Shown: one piece after another, positions 1 through 6,561 of the stretch | How the letters are laid out: the number at the start of each line of letters is the position of its first letter | Numbering within the stretch: the first letter of the stretch is position 1 | NCBI GenBank assembly: GCA_023411715.1 | Contig: JAEYOM010000125.1 | Location: 1 to 8,598 of the forward strand | Source of the DNA: Bacillota bacterium | Lineage (GTDB): Bacteria; Bacillota; Clostridia; Acetivibrionales; DTU013 | Reading direction: 5' to 3' | Length of the DNA stretch: 8,598 bases | Made by a program: the position numbers and the translations under genes | Notes under the pieces: generated by a model | The model's input: the letters and a program-made list of their open reading frames with translations, nothing else | Told to the model about the DNA's origin: nothing | Database searches by the model: none

Positions 1-351
1 GAGCAGAGCCCCGTCGAACTGACCTTCCAGACAGACGGCACCGAACAGACAGGACAGACAGGACAGACAGGAACCGGCGATAATTCCGGAAACCAGAGCG
101 GTACATCGGAAGACCAGCCCAAAATAAGGCTTCAACAAATCGAACTTGATCCGACCATGGCTTACGGAGACGAGGTCAATGTATACGTTGAAGCAACGCC
201 TTCGGATACAAACCAGCTGAATGTCGTTTACAACCAGACTGTTGCGAAAAGCGACTTCCCGTTCAGCGTAAAGGTAACGCTTGCAAAACAGGGAACGACC
301 CATATAATTGTGAAGCTCAATAACACCATCGTCCAGGAGGACGATTATTAG
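1..351 (+). CDS. C-terminal fragment of PASTA-type Ser/Thr protein kinase (PrkC/PknB-like)
   Basis: The frame is open from base 1 to a TAG at 349-351, giving the last 116 residues of a longer protein; the start is outside the window. It opens with a short hydrophilic stretch (ending VELTF), then a low-complexity Gly/Gln/Thr/Ser-rich linker (about residues 11-40), then a compact beta-rich tail of about 75 residues (KIRLQQIEL... to IVQEDDY). Clostridial PASTA kinases commonly end this way: PASTA repeats outside the membrane, a flexible linker, and a small beta-sandwich-like domain. No kinase or complete PASTA repeat is visible here, so the identity rests mostly on the tail and on position: in Firmicutes the gene immediately before rsgA-rpe-thiN is the membrane kinase prkC, which senses muropeptides and phosphorylates cell-envelope and translation proteins. 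The gap to rsgA is 34 bp with no promoter, so they are probably co-transcribed. It could instead be another secreted or anchored protein; the kinase call is inference. Confidence 0.7.
   Translation, partial: EQSPVELTFQTDGTEQTGQTGQTGTGDNSGNQSGTSEDQPKIRLQQIELDPTMAYGDEVNVYVEATPSDTNQLNVVYNQTVAKSDFPFSVKVTLAKQGTTHIIVKLNNTIVQEDDY
43..71 (+). repeat. 9-bp tandem repeat in the kinase linker
   Basis: Three consecutive 9-bp units (GAACAGACA, GGACAGACA, GGACAGACA) followed by GG. The unit length is a multiple of three, so copy-number change would keep the frame and add or remove a Gly-Gln-Thr tripeptide in the extracytoplasmic linker. Confidence 0.85.
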
Positions 352-385
352 GATAAACCCAAACGGGCGGAGGAGGTCTGCGGTT

Positions 386-1300
386 TTGCCGACAGGCACT
401 ATCATAAAGGGAATAGGCGGGTTTTATTATGTATCATCGGATGACGGAATCCACGAATGCAAGGCCAGAGGCATTTTCCGCAAGAAAGATCTGACGCCGC
501 TGACAGGGGACAGGGTAGAATTCACTATTATAGATGCTGCCCGGAAAAAAGGCAGCATAGACGAAATTCAAGAGCGCAGCTCTTTATTGGTCAGGCCTGC
601 GGTAGCCAATGTCGATCAGCTGATAGCGGTCATCGCAGCCAGGTCGCCTGAACCGGATATGCTCCTTCTCGATAAGCTTCTTATATCGGCTGAAAAGCAA
701 AATATCGGCGCCGTTTTGTGCATAAACAAAACGGATCTCGATCAGGAAGACAGCAGGACCGGGCTGCACGAAGCATACAGTAAAGCCGGGTATCGTGTTG
801 TTGAAACGAGTTCAAAAGAGAATTGTGGCTTCGAGGAGCTTGAAAGCATGCTTGAAGGACACATTTCCGTGTTTGCCGGACAGTCCGGCGTTGGAAAATC
901 CACACTTCTGAACAGAGTCATGAACACGATGGCTATGAAGACCGGAAAGCTCAGCGACAAGCTGGACAGAGGAAAACACACTACAAGGCACGCCGAGCTG
1001 ATGGAACTGGCCAGAGGCGGGTACATAGTGGATACTCCAGGTTTCAGTTCATATGAACTTACCTGCATCAGGTATGATGAATTGCAAAATTATTTTCCTG
1101 AATTTGCCGATTATATAAGTGGGTGCAGATTTATCGGCTGCAGCCATATAAACGAACCGGACTGCGGCGTGAAGAACGCTGTAGGATCGGGAGCCGTAAG
1201 CGTCGGCAGGTATGAGAGATATAAGGAATTATTTGCTGCACTAAAGCATGAAGATGATATGAAATACAAAAAGGGAAACAGGAAGGAAACCAAATCATGA
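386..1300 (+). CDS. rsgA: Ribosome small subunit-dependent GTPase A (RsgA/YloQ)
   Basis: Circularly permuted GTPase that binds the 30S subunit late in assembly and hydrolyses GTP on release; cytoplasmic. The 304-residue length is normal for the family. An N-terminal OB-fold region (about 1-70) begins MPTGTIIK and has GFYYV, as in Bacillus YloQ. The GTPase motifs come in permuted order: G4 NKTD 114-117, G5-like TSSKE 141-145, G1 P-loop GQSGVGKST 165-173, switch region RGKHTT 195-200, G3 DTPG 216-219. The C-terminal zinc site is Cys247, Cys252, His254, Cys260. The start is TTG at 386, chosen because AGGAGG (371-376) lies 9 nt upstream and the N-terminus then aligns with known RsgA. The stop TGA overlaps the rpe ATG (ATGA at 1297-1300), which suggests translational coupling. 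All key residues are present; identification is firm. Confidence 0.97.
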   Translation: MPTGTIIKGIGGFYYVSSDDGIHECKARGIFRKKDLTPLTGDRVEFTIIDAARKKGSIDEIQERSSLLVRPAVANVDQLIAVIAARSPEPDMLLLDKLLISAEKQNIGAVLCINKTDLDQEDSRTGLHEAYSKAGYRVVETSSKENCGFEELESMLEGHISVFAGQSGVGKSTLLNRVMNTMAMKTGKLSDKLDRGKHTTRHAELMELARGGYIVDTPGFSSYELTCIRYDELQNYFPEFADYISGCRFIGCSHINEPDCGVKNAVGSGAVSVGRYERYKELFAALKHEDDMKYKKGNRKETKS

Positions 1301-1962
1301 TAAAAATTGCACCTTCAATATTAGCTTCGGATTTTTCAAAACTTGGTGAGGAAATAGCCAGAGTCGAAAAAGCAGGTGCGGATATTATACATATCGATAT
1401 TATGGACGGTCATTTCGTACCCAACATAACGGTAGGGCCCGTTGTCGTTCAAAGCCTTAGAAAAGTGACAAAACTCCCCTTCGACGTACACCTGATGATA
1501 GAGGATCCCGACAGGTACATAGACCAGTTTTTAGAAGCGGGGGCAGATATAATATCAGTGCATGCAGAGGGCAACAATAACCTGCACCGCACGCTGCAGC
1601 TCATAAGCAACGGCGGAGCAAGGCCTTCGATTGCACTGAACCCGGCAACGCCTTTGTCCGTACTCGATTCGATATTGAGTGATGTGGATATGGTCCTTGT
1701 AATGACAGTTAATCCCGGCTTCGGAGGACAGCAGTATATTGAGAGCATGACGGAAAAAGTGCGTGAGCTGAGACAAATGGCTATTCAAAGAGGTATGAAG
1801 CTCGACATAGAAGTTGACGGCGGTATCGATACCGAGAATATACATATGATCACCGAAGCGGGCGCGAACATAATAGTGGCGGGTTCCACCATTTACAACG
1901 CTCCTGATGCGGCGGAGATCATACACAGCTTGAGACAAAGTGCGTATGGTGGGATCGTATGA
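1297..1962 (+). CDS. rpe: Ribulose-phosphate 3-epimerase
   Basis: Interconverts D-ribulose 5-phosphate and D-xylulose 5-phosphate in the pentose phosphate pathway; cytoplasmic, TIM barrel, metal dependent. The 221 residues match the family length. Visible motifs are APSILASDF (5-13), HIDIMDGHFVPN (32-43), DVHLMI (63-68), MTVNPGFGGQ (136-145) and EVDGGI (172-177). The expected metal ligands and catalytic acids are all there: His32, Asp34, His65 and Asp174; the phosphate-binding AGS is near 195-197. The ATG overlaps the rsgA stop, with a purine-rich AGGAAGG about 10 nt upstream inside rsgA. The 3' end overlaps thiN by ATGA (1959-1962). Nothing unusual in the sequence. Confidence 0.97.
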   Translation: MIKIAPSILASDFSKLGEEIARVEKAGADIIHIDIMDGHFVPNITVGPVVVQSLRKVTKLPFDVHLMIEDPDRYIDQFLEAGADIISVHAEGNNNLHRTLQLISNGGARPSIALNPATPLSVLDSILSDVDMVLVMTVNPGFGGQQYIESMTEKVRELRQMAIQRGMKLDIEVDGGIDTENIHMITEAGANIIVAGSTIYNAPDAAEIIHSLRQSAYGGIV

Positions 1963-2594
1963 CCTGCGTCATATTCTGCGGCGGTAGGATCACCAATTAT
2001 GAATATATTAGAAAATACATTGGGGGAGCAAGCCTGATAATAGCCGCCGACAGCGGGGCACGGCACTGCAGGGAGCTGGGCCTTAAGCCCGGTATATTGC
2101 TGGGCGATTTTGATTCAATCAGCAAAAGCGACTTGAATGCGCTGAACGATGATGAAACCGAGATACTAAAGTTCCCATCGGAAAAGGACATGACGGACAG
2201 CGAGCTTGCAATTGAAATAGCGCTGGAACGCGGCTGTGACAAAATCATACTGCTGGGAGCTGTTGGTTCAAGACTCGACCATTCTCTTTCAAATGTCTTC
2301 TTACTAAAAAAATTAATTGACAGCAACTGTGAAGGCCTGATAGTCGACGAGAAAAATGAGATAAGACTGATCAGGGATTGTATTGAACTGAACAGAGAAG
2401 AAGATGCTTTCGTAACGCTTCTGCCAATGGCGGGGAATGCAGCGGGGGTATCGACGCAGGGCCTTCGCTATCCCCTGCGTGATGCGACCCTCGAAGCAGG
2501 ATCTTCCTGGGGCGTCAGCAACGAGTTCTCTGCAGATTCGGCGTGCGTGACAGTGAAGGAAGGTTACCTGCTCGTAATCGTTTCAAGAGATTGA
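1959..2594 (+). CDS. thiN: Thiamine pyrophosphokinase (ThiN/YloS)
   Basis: Transfers pyrophosphate from ATP to thiamine, giving thiamine pyrophosphate and AMP; it lets the cell use salvaged thiamine. The 211 residues fit the family. Motifs seen: CGGR near the N-terminus (7-10), AADSGARH (29-36), GDFDS (49-53), the acidic EKDMTDSE (75-82) that binds metal-ATP, GSRLDH (103-108), and SWGVSNEF (183-190) in the C-terminal thiamine-binding beta domain. The ATG overlaps the rpe stop, with only a weak GGTGGG upstream, so translation probably depends on coupling to rpe. It is the last gene of the plus-strand operon and faces the aminotransferase gene 13 bp away. TPP is the cofactor of transketolase, which uses the Rpe product; that metabolic link is inference. 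Confidence 0.95.
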   Translation: MTCVIFCGGRITNYEYIRKYIGGASLIIAADSGARHCRELGLKPGILLGDFDSISKSDLNALNDDETEILKFPSEKDMTDSELAIEIALERGCDKIILLGAVGSRLDHSLSNVFLLKKLIDSNCEGLIVDEKNEIRLIRDCIELNREEDAFVTLLPMAGNAAGVSTQGLRYPLRDATLEAGSSWGVSNEFSADSACVTVKEGYLLVIVSRD

Positions 2595-2606
2595 CTATTC
2601 CAGTAT

Positions 2607-2623
2607 GTTAATTATGGATTAAC
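2607..2623. repeat. Small inverted repeat at the thiN/aminotransferase junction
   Basis: GTTAAT and ATTAAC flank a 5-bp spacer, overlapping the last codons of the aminotransferase gene just beyond the thiN stop. The 6-bp stem is almost all A/T and no T-run follows on either strand, so it is a poor intrinsic terminator. No better terminator was seen in this convergent junction. Confidence 0.3.
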
Positions 2624-3834
2624 TCTAACTTAAAGCTGCGCTCAAACTTATGGTGTTTATACTCTGCGGCAAGTTCTTCAAACGCTTTCTCAGAATTCCT
2701 GATTGTCTTTTCATCCACACAGTAGGCCAGGCGGAAGAATCCCCTGCAGCCGAAGCCTGTGCCGGGCACGATTACGAGATTATACTTCAACGCGGCATTA
2801 CAGAATGCCACATCGTCCTCAATTGGAGCCTGGGGGAACAGGTAGAATGCGCCCTGAGGCTTGAGACAGTTGAAACCGGCTCCGGTAATGATGTCATAGA
2901 GCATATCGCGCCTTTTCCTATAAGTCCCTGTCTCCACTACGGCATCCAGCGATTCAGGCAGTATTCTCTGAAAAAGCGCCGGAGCATTGACAAAGCCCAA
3001 CGTCCTTGTCGAGAAGATCAGCCCATCAATAAGCTCTGTCGTGTCGCTCATCATGGGGTTAACTGCGATGAAGCCTATGCGCTCGCCGGGCAGCGACATC
3101 GATTTGCTGAAGGAATTGACTGAGACCGAGTTTTTAAAAATATTGAACAACGGAGTTACCACAGCGCCATCATATATGATCTTATCGTATGGCTCGTCAG
3201 AGATGACGCATATCTGTGTTCCGAATTCCTTCTCTCTGGCCTGTACTCTTTCCGCAAGCTTTTCCAGCATATCGCGCTTATACACCACGCCCGAAGGATT
3301 ATTTGGCGAATTTATTATTATAGCCTTCGTCTTCGGTGTAATTGCATCGTATACTTTAACGGGATCGGGCTGGAACGTCTTTCGGTCTGTATCGACGATG
3401 ACCGCTTTTCCGTCGTGATTGTCTATGTAGAAAAGATACTCGGCAAAATACGGCGCCAGTATGATTACTTCCTCGCCAGGATTTAAAATAGTTTTAAGCA
3501 CGACATTCATGGCCCCGCCGGCTCCGCACTCCATGACGACGTGCTGCGCGCCGACCGGGATACCTGTCGCTTGATGAAGCCTGGCGGCTATCGCGGCCCT
3601 GACATTCAGGTAACCGGCGTTACTCATATACCCATGCATCCCGGGCATATCGGATAATACTGCTTTTTTCAGCGCTTCTTTTACTACTACCGGGGGTTCT
3701 ATATCAGGATTACCGAGAGAAAAATCAAATACGTTTTCAGCTCCGTATTCTTTTCTTAGCTTTTCACCCTCTTCGAACATCGCTCTGATCCAGGATGACC
3801 TGCCCAGGTTGGCTGATATTTTTTCAGAAATCAT
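2608..3834 (-). CDS. Class I/II pyridoxal phosphate-dependent aminotransferase
   Basis: A fold-type I aminotransferase (COG0436-like, related to aspartate/alanine aminotransferases); substrate cannot be read from sequence. With the start at 3834 it has 408 residues, normal for the group. Positions from that start: FSLGNPDIEPP (38-48) near the substrate pocket, CGAGGAMN (103-110) for PLP phosphate, NNPSG (178-182), SDEPYDKI (212-219) with the pyridine-N-binding Asp213 and Tyr216, Schiff-base lysine Lys244 in SFSKSMSLPGERIGF (241-255), and the carboxylate-binding Arg368 in FRLAY. The open frame extends upstream to 3951, but ATG 3834 is preferred: GGAGTG lies 6 nt upstream, homologues start near here, and the likely promoter (3923-3951) covers the earlier ATG. 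It lies downstream of the DUF2284 gene on the same strand but appears to have its own promoter. Typical partners would be an amino acid and 2-oxoglutarate or pyruvate (inference). Confidence 0.92.
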   Translation of the reverse strand: MISEKISANLGRSSWIRAMFEEGEKLRKEYGAENVFDFSLGNPDIEPPVVVKEALKKAVLSDMPGMHGYMSNAGYLNVRAAIAARLHQATGIPVGAQHVVMECGAGGAMNVVLKTILNPGEEVIILAPYFAEYLFYIDNHDGKAVIVDTDRKTFQPDPVKVYDAITPKTKAIIINSPNNPSGVVYKRDMLEKLAERVQAREKEFGTQICVISDEPYDKIIYDGAVVTPLFNIFKNSVSVNSFSKSMSLPGERIGFIAVNPMMSDTTELIDGLIFSTRTLGFVNAPALFQRILPESLDAVVETGTYRKRRDMLYDIITGAGFNCLKPQGAFYLFPQAPIEDDVAFCNAALKYNLVIVPGTGFGCRGFFRLAYCVDEKTIRNSEKAFEELAAEYKHHKFERSFKLELIHN

Positions 3835-3922
3835 ATGTTTCACTCCATTCAGCATTTTCTTACTGCCAGAGATCGTTTTTACCTTCGGATGCAGGTATCC
3901 TTGCCTCTGAGTATTGTTATTT

Positions 3923-3951
3923 ATGATATACCAAAAACTAAGAAAGCACAA
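3923..3951 (-). promoter_or_regulatory. Probable promoter of the aminotransferase gene
   Basis: On the minus strand, TTGTGC (3946-3951), a 17-bp spacer and TATCAT (3923-3928). The -10 is good (5/6), the -35 weak (3/6). Transcription from about 3916 would give a leader of about 80 nt before ATG 3834. Confidence 0.5.
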
Positions 3952-3961
3952 TTAATAATCG

Positions 3962-4468
3962 CTATTCTATAAATACAGCGGAATACCAGTTCTGCTCATC
4001 TGTTTTGCTTTTCAGCGTATTGAGGGGCAGACCGAATTTCCTTACTGTTTTGAAAACGTCTATTCCTACGCTGTGAAACGCCGGCCTCGCCTTTCCCGGA
4101 TTTACGCAGCCGCAGCCCTTGAAGCCTGCACATTCCTTGCACAGGGCACAGTCACTTAGTGAAAACGCAAAATAGTAACCATCAGTAAACGCTTCGCTTT
4201 CTATGGCAAAAGAAACATTCTGCGATATCCTCTTGTCCTTTGTGTGTATTATAACCCCCCAATGGTATTTTTTAAACAGCTTTTCATATTCCCAGGGAGA
4301 CAGGGAACCGGGTCTTGACGGGCAGGTGTTGCCTTTGCCCCAGTCGCCGCAGCCATACATGCATTTGAGCAATGTACGCGGATCAAATTCTATGTCTTCG
4401 ATTTTGAATTCAACTGCATCGTTCGCTCCCATTTCGAGCGCTTTTTTGATATATTTTTCTGCGTTCAT
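3962..4468 (-). CDS. DUF2284 cysteine-rich putative metal-binding protein
   Basis: A 168-residue soluble protein of the DUF2284 family (described only as predicted metal-binding); no enzymatic role is established that I know of. Eight cysteines fall in two clusters: Cys36, Cys40 and Cys49 (CMYGCGDWGKGNTCP, 36-50) and Cys107, Cys110, Cys113, Cys119 and Cys121 (CALCKECAGFKGCGC, 107-121). The CxxCxxC spacing resembles iron-sulfur or zinc sites, so a bound metal or cluster is likely (inference). No signal peptide or membrane segment is seen. The start is well supported: ATG at 4468 with GGAGG (4475-4479) 6 nt upstream and a strong promoter directly before it. It sits between rqcH and the aminotransferase on the same strand; 127 bp separate it from the aminotransferase start. 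The neighbours do not reveal its job. Confidence 0.85.
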   Translation of the reverse strand: MNAEKYIKKALEMGANDAVEFKIEDIEFDPRTLLKCMYGCGDWGKGNTCPSRPGSLSPWEYEKLFKKYHWGVIIHTKDKRISQNVSFAIESEAFTDGYYFAFSLSDCALCKECAGFKGCGCVNPGKARPAFHSVGIDVFKTVRKFGLPLNTLKSKTDEQNWYSAVFIE

Positions 4469-4501
4469 ACCAGACCTCCGCCAATCATTGAGAATAAGAC
4501 A

Positions 4502-4530
4502 ATTATATACAAGACAACGGCCTGTGGCAA
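4502..4530 (-). promoter_or_regulatory. Strong sigma-A-type promoter of the DUF2284 gene
   Basis: On the minus strand, TTGCCA (4525-4530, 5/6), a 17-bp spacer and a perfect TATAAT (4502-4507). The predicted start near 4495 leaves a leader of about 26 nt holding only the GGAGG ribosome binding site. Confidence 0.75.
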
Positions 4531-4644
4531 CTTATAACTAATATGCATCATGACTGCCGGGCACTCGTCAGGGCAAAACTGCCATAAAACCTTTTTCCTC
4601 GCCGCCTCGCCAGGCCAGGACTTTGGAAGCCGCCTGCGATCAGG
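4531..4644. other. Intergenic DNA downstream of rqcH without a clear terminator
   Basis: This stretch after the rqcH stop has an 8-bp-spaced direct repeat of CCTCGCC (4597-4603 and 4605-4611) and short GC-rich inverted repeats such as GGCA/TGCC at 4572-4583. None is followed by a proper T-run on the minus strand, so I cannot name an rqcH terminator. No gene or RNA is recognised. Confidence 0.4.
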
Positions 4645-6402
4645 TCATTTCTTCAGCTTCTCAACCAGGCTTTTGTCCGGAGTCACTACAGCCGTCACGT
4701 AGTTCACGTAGATGACCTTTCCGGGCTTTGCTCCGGACGGTTTGTTCACATTTTTCACCGCAGTATAATCGACCTGCACGTTTGCCGACATTTTAGCCTT
4801 GCTGTGCCACGCGGCCAGTACGGCGGCTTCTTCGACAGTCCTGTCGGGGATCTCGCGGCCGCCTTTTCTTATTATGACATGCGAACCGGGTATATTTTTT
4901 GTATGGAGCCAGATATCATTCGATTGTGCCAGCTTCAATGTCAACTGATCGTTTTGCTTGTTATTTTTTCCTACATAAATATCAAATCCGTCGGACGAGA
5001 CAAAACGCAGCGGTTCAGATAACGGCGGCTGTCTTTTTGACGAAGCTTTGCGGTGAAACTTCATATAGCCCTGTTCCGCCAGCTCCTGCCGCACTTCATC
5101 CATTTCCCTGAGAGCCGTGCAGTTGTCGAGCAGCTGAAGCACGCTTTCCAGATAATCGAGCTCCTGCCTCGAATCCTCTAGTTGGCGGGTAGTGTAGGCA
5201 TGTGTGCTCTTGGCTTTCGAATATTTTCTGAAGTAACGCTGTGCGTTTTCCTGCGGTGAAAGGTTCGGGTCAAGCTGGACGTCCATATATTCATCGCCGT
5301 TTTCCGAGTAATAGTTTTGAAGCGATACACTTTCGGTGTTGCGAGGAATCCTGTAGATATTTGCGGTTATAAGCTCTCCGAAAAGCTTCAGCTTGTCCCT
5401 GTCGGCAACATCTCTCAAGGTTTCCTCCTGTATCGCCAGCTTTTTGGAGCATCTGTCGATGGAGTTGTTAAGTACTTTGTAGAGGTCGGATTTTTTTTGC
5501 CTCATCCTTTCCGCGTTATCCCGGGAACAATAAAAGACGTCAAGGACTTCACTTATCGAGCCAGGCTTCGCCGGATACGGGTATTGCCTGATATCGAGGC
5601 AGTGAAAATCCAGCGGTTTCTGGTGCGCTTCGTCTTCAAATATGACACAGGGCTCATACCTGTCGTTCCTGATCTCATCGAGTACTGATACAAGCGCTGT
5701 TTTAAGGTTATGACAGCCATCTTCGGCAAGGGAAGCTGCCGAGGTCCTGTTTTCTATCCCTGCCCTGAAACAGATCTCACGGCATAGCAGCGGGCTGAAA
5801 CCCTTGATATGTTCAAGCAGGTATTTGTCGACGGTCTGCGCGGAGGATTTCAATCCGTCGAGCAGCGGTTCCGTATCCAAGGCATCAGGTGAAAGCTTAT
5901 CCTGCGCGGGCGGCAGTATATAAGGCCTTGCCGGCATGACTTCACGGACGCTGCTGATGTCGGAATCCACGTGCTTTATCGAATCTATGATCTTATCTTC
6001 GCTGTTTACAAGTATGATATTGCTGTAGCGCCCCATTATCTCTATAATTAGCCGCTTTTGAGATATGTCTCCGAGTTCGTTCGCGGATTCTATAACGACG
6101 CCTATTATCCTCTCATAGTCATTGAATTCGAACGACAGTATTTTACCTCCCGATAGATGCTTTCTGAGCAGCATGCAAAAAACAGGAGGAGCTGAAGGGT
6201 TTTCCTTGACAGCTTCAGTCAGATGGATACGCGGGTAATTGGGGCTGGCGCTCATCACCAGTTTGCAGTTTTTGTTCCAGGCTCTGACGAGCAGGACAAT
6301 TTCGTCGGCTTCAGGCTGAAACACTTTTTCTACGCGCCCGCCGACAAGTTTTTCAGTTAATTCATCAACGATGCTTTTAGCAACTATACCGTCAAATGGC
6401 AA
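4645..6402 (-). CDS. rqcH: NFACT family protein RqcH (Rqc2 homologue, ribosome-associated quality control)
   Basis: Binds large ribosomal subunits still carrying peptidyl-tRNA after ribosome splitting, recruits tRNA-Ala and drives C-terminal alanine tailing that marks the stalled chain for degradation; older annotations call it fibronectin-binding protein FbpA. Starting at TTG 6402 it has 585 residues. Regions in order: NFACT-N (about 1-180) with MPFDG at the start and IMGRYSNIIL (122-131); a helix-hairpin-helix-like GFSPLLCREI (201-210); coiled-coil stretches about 290-340 and 385-445; NFACT-R/DUF814 (about 460-555) with YVGKNNKQND (476-485), DIWLHTK (496-502) and PGSHVIIR (505-512). The longest frame starts at GTG 6411, but AGGAG (6411-6415) overlaps that codon and lies 8 nt before TTG 6402, and the TTG gives the M-x-FDG start of Bacillus RqcH. 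With this numbering the tRNA-binding Asp97-Arg98 pair of Bacillus RqcH is Glu97-Arg98 here. It has its own promoter. Confidence 0.93.
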   Translation of the reverse strand: MPFDGIVAKSIVDELTEKLVGGRVEKVFQPEADEIVLLVRAWNKNCKLVMSASPNYPRIHLTEAVKENPSAPPVFCMLLRKHLSGGKILSFEFNDYERIIGVVIESANELGDISQKRLIIEIMGRYSNIILVNSEDKIIDSIKHVDSDISSVREVMPARPYILPPAQDKLSPDALDTEPLLDGLKSSAQTVDKYLLEHIKGFSPLLCREICFRAGIENRTSAASLAEDGCHNLKTALVSVLDEIRNDRYEPCVIFEDEAHQKPLDFHCLDIRQYPYPAKPGSISEVLDVFYCSRDNAERMRQKKSDLYKVLNNSIDRCSKKLAIQEETLRDVADRDKLKLFGELITANIYRIPRNTESVSLQNYYSENGDEYMDVQLDPNLSPQENAQRYFRKYSKAKSTHAYTTRQLEDSRQELDYLESVLQLLDNCTALREMDEVRQELAEQGYMKFHRKASSKRQPPLSEPLRFVSSDGFDIYVGKNNKQNDQLTLKLAQSNDIWLHTKNIPGSHVIIRKGGREIPDRTVEEAAVLAAWHSKAKMSANVQVDYTAVKNVNKPSGAKPGKVIYVNYVTAVVTPDKSLVEKLKK

Positions 6403-6432
6403 TCGGAACACTCCTTAAGCTGATTTATAATC

Positions 6433-6448
6433 ATCAGAAAAATCTGAT
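6433..6448. repeat. Perfect inverted repeat in the rqcH leader
   Basis: ATCAGA, a 4-bp A/T spacer, then TCTGAT. It lies between the rqcH transcription start (about 6451) and its ribosome binding site (6411-6415). It could form a 6-bp RNA hairpin or serve as a binding site; no T-run follows on the minus strand, so it is not a terminator. Confidence 0.5.
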
Positions 6449-6457
6449 ATGGATTTC

Positions 6458-6486
6458 AGTATATCACTTACGGGTAAGAGGGACAA
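6458..6486 (-). promoter_or_regulatory. Promoter of rqcH
   Basis: On the minus strand, TTGTCC (6481-6486, 4/6), a 17-bp spacer and TATACT (6458-6463, 5/6) preceded by TGA, an extended -10. The start would be near 6451, leaving a leader of about 48 nt. It lies just downstream of a minus-strand terminator, so rqcH is probably expressed from here rather than from the upstream promoter. Confidence 0.65.
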
Positions 6487-6493
6487 TTGCCAT

Positions 6494-6520
6494 AAAAAAA
6501 CCGGACTTTTAACAATCCGG
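6494..6520 (-). terminator. Rho-independent terminator on the minus strand
   Basis: Read on the minus strand, CCGGATT pairs with AGTCCGG (7 bp including one G-U) around a 6-nt loop, directly followed by seven T. There is no T-run on the plus-strand side, so it works in one direction only. No protein gene ends here; the only transcript it can serve begins at the promoter at 6607-6635. Confidence 0.7.
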
Positions 6521-6532
6521 CGGGTATTTGCG

Positions 6533-6561
6533 TTGACAATTATGCTTTTTTGTAATACACT
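6533..6561 (+). promoter_or_regulatory. Probable promoter of helD
   Basis: On the plus strand, a perfect TTGACA (6533-6538), a 17-bp spacer and TACACT (6556-6561, 4/6). The start would be near 6568, giving a leader of about 127 nt. It lies inside the predicted minus-strand small RNA unit and faces that unit's promoter. Confidence 0.6.

Noticed and set aside
2650..3123. A 157-codon plus-strand frame inside the aminotransferase gene
   Set aside because: It lies entirely opposite a gene with clear catalytic motifs, and shows no family resemblance of its own.
2987..3418. A 143-codon plus-strand frame opposite the aminotransferase gene
   Set aside because: It overlaps the NNPSG to Schiff-base lysine region of the real gene and has no recognisable domain; a shadow frame.
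3867..3909. A riboswitch in the aminotransferase leader
   Set aside because: The paired arms are only 4-5 bp, and I could not match the conserved bases of any riboswitch class known to me.
5317..5688. A 123-codon plus-strand frame opposite rqcH
   Set aside because: No homology signal, and it sits opposite the coiled-coil part of a well-supported gene.
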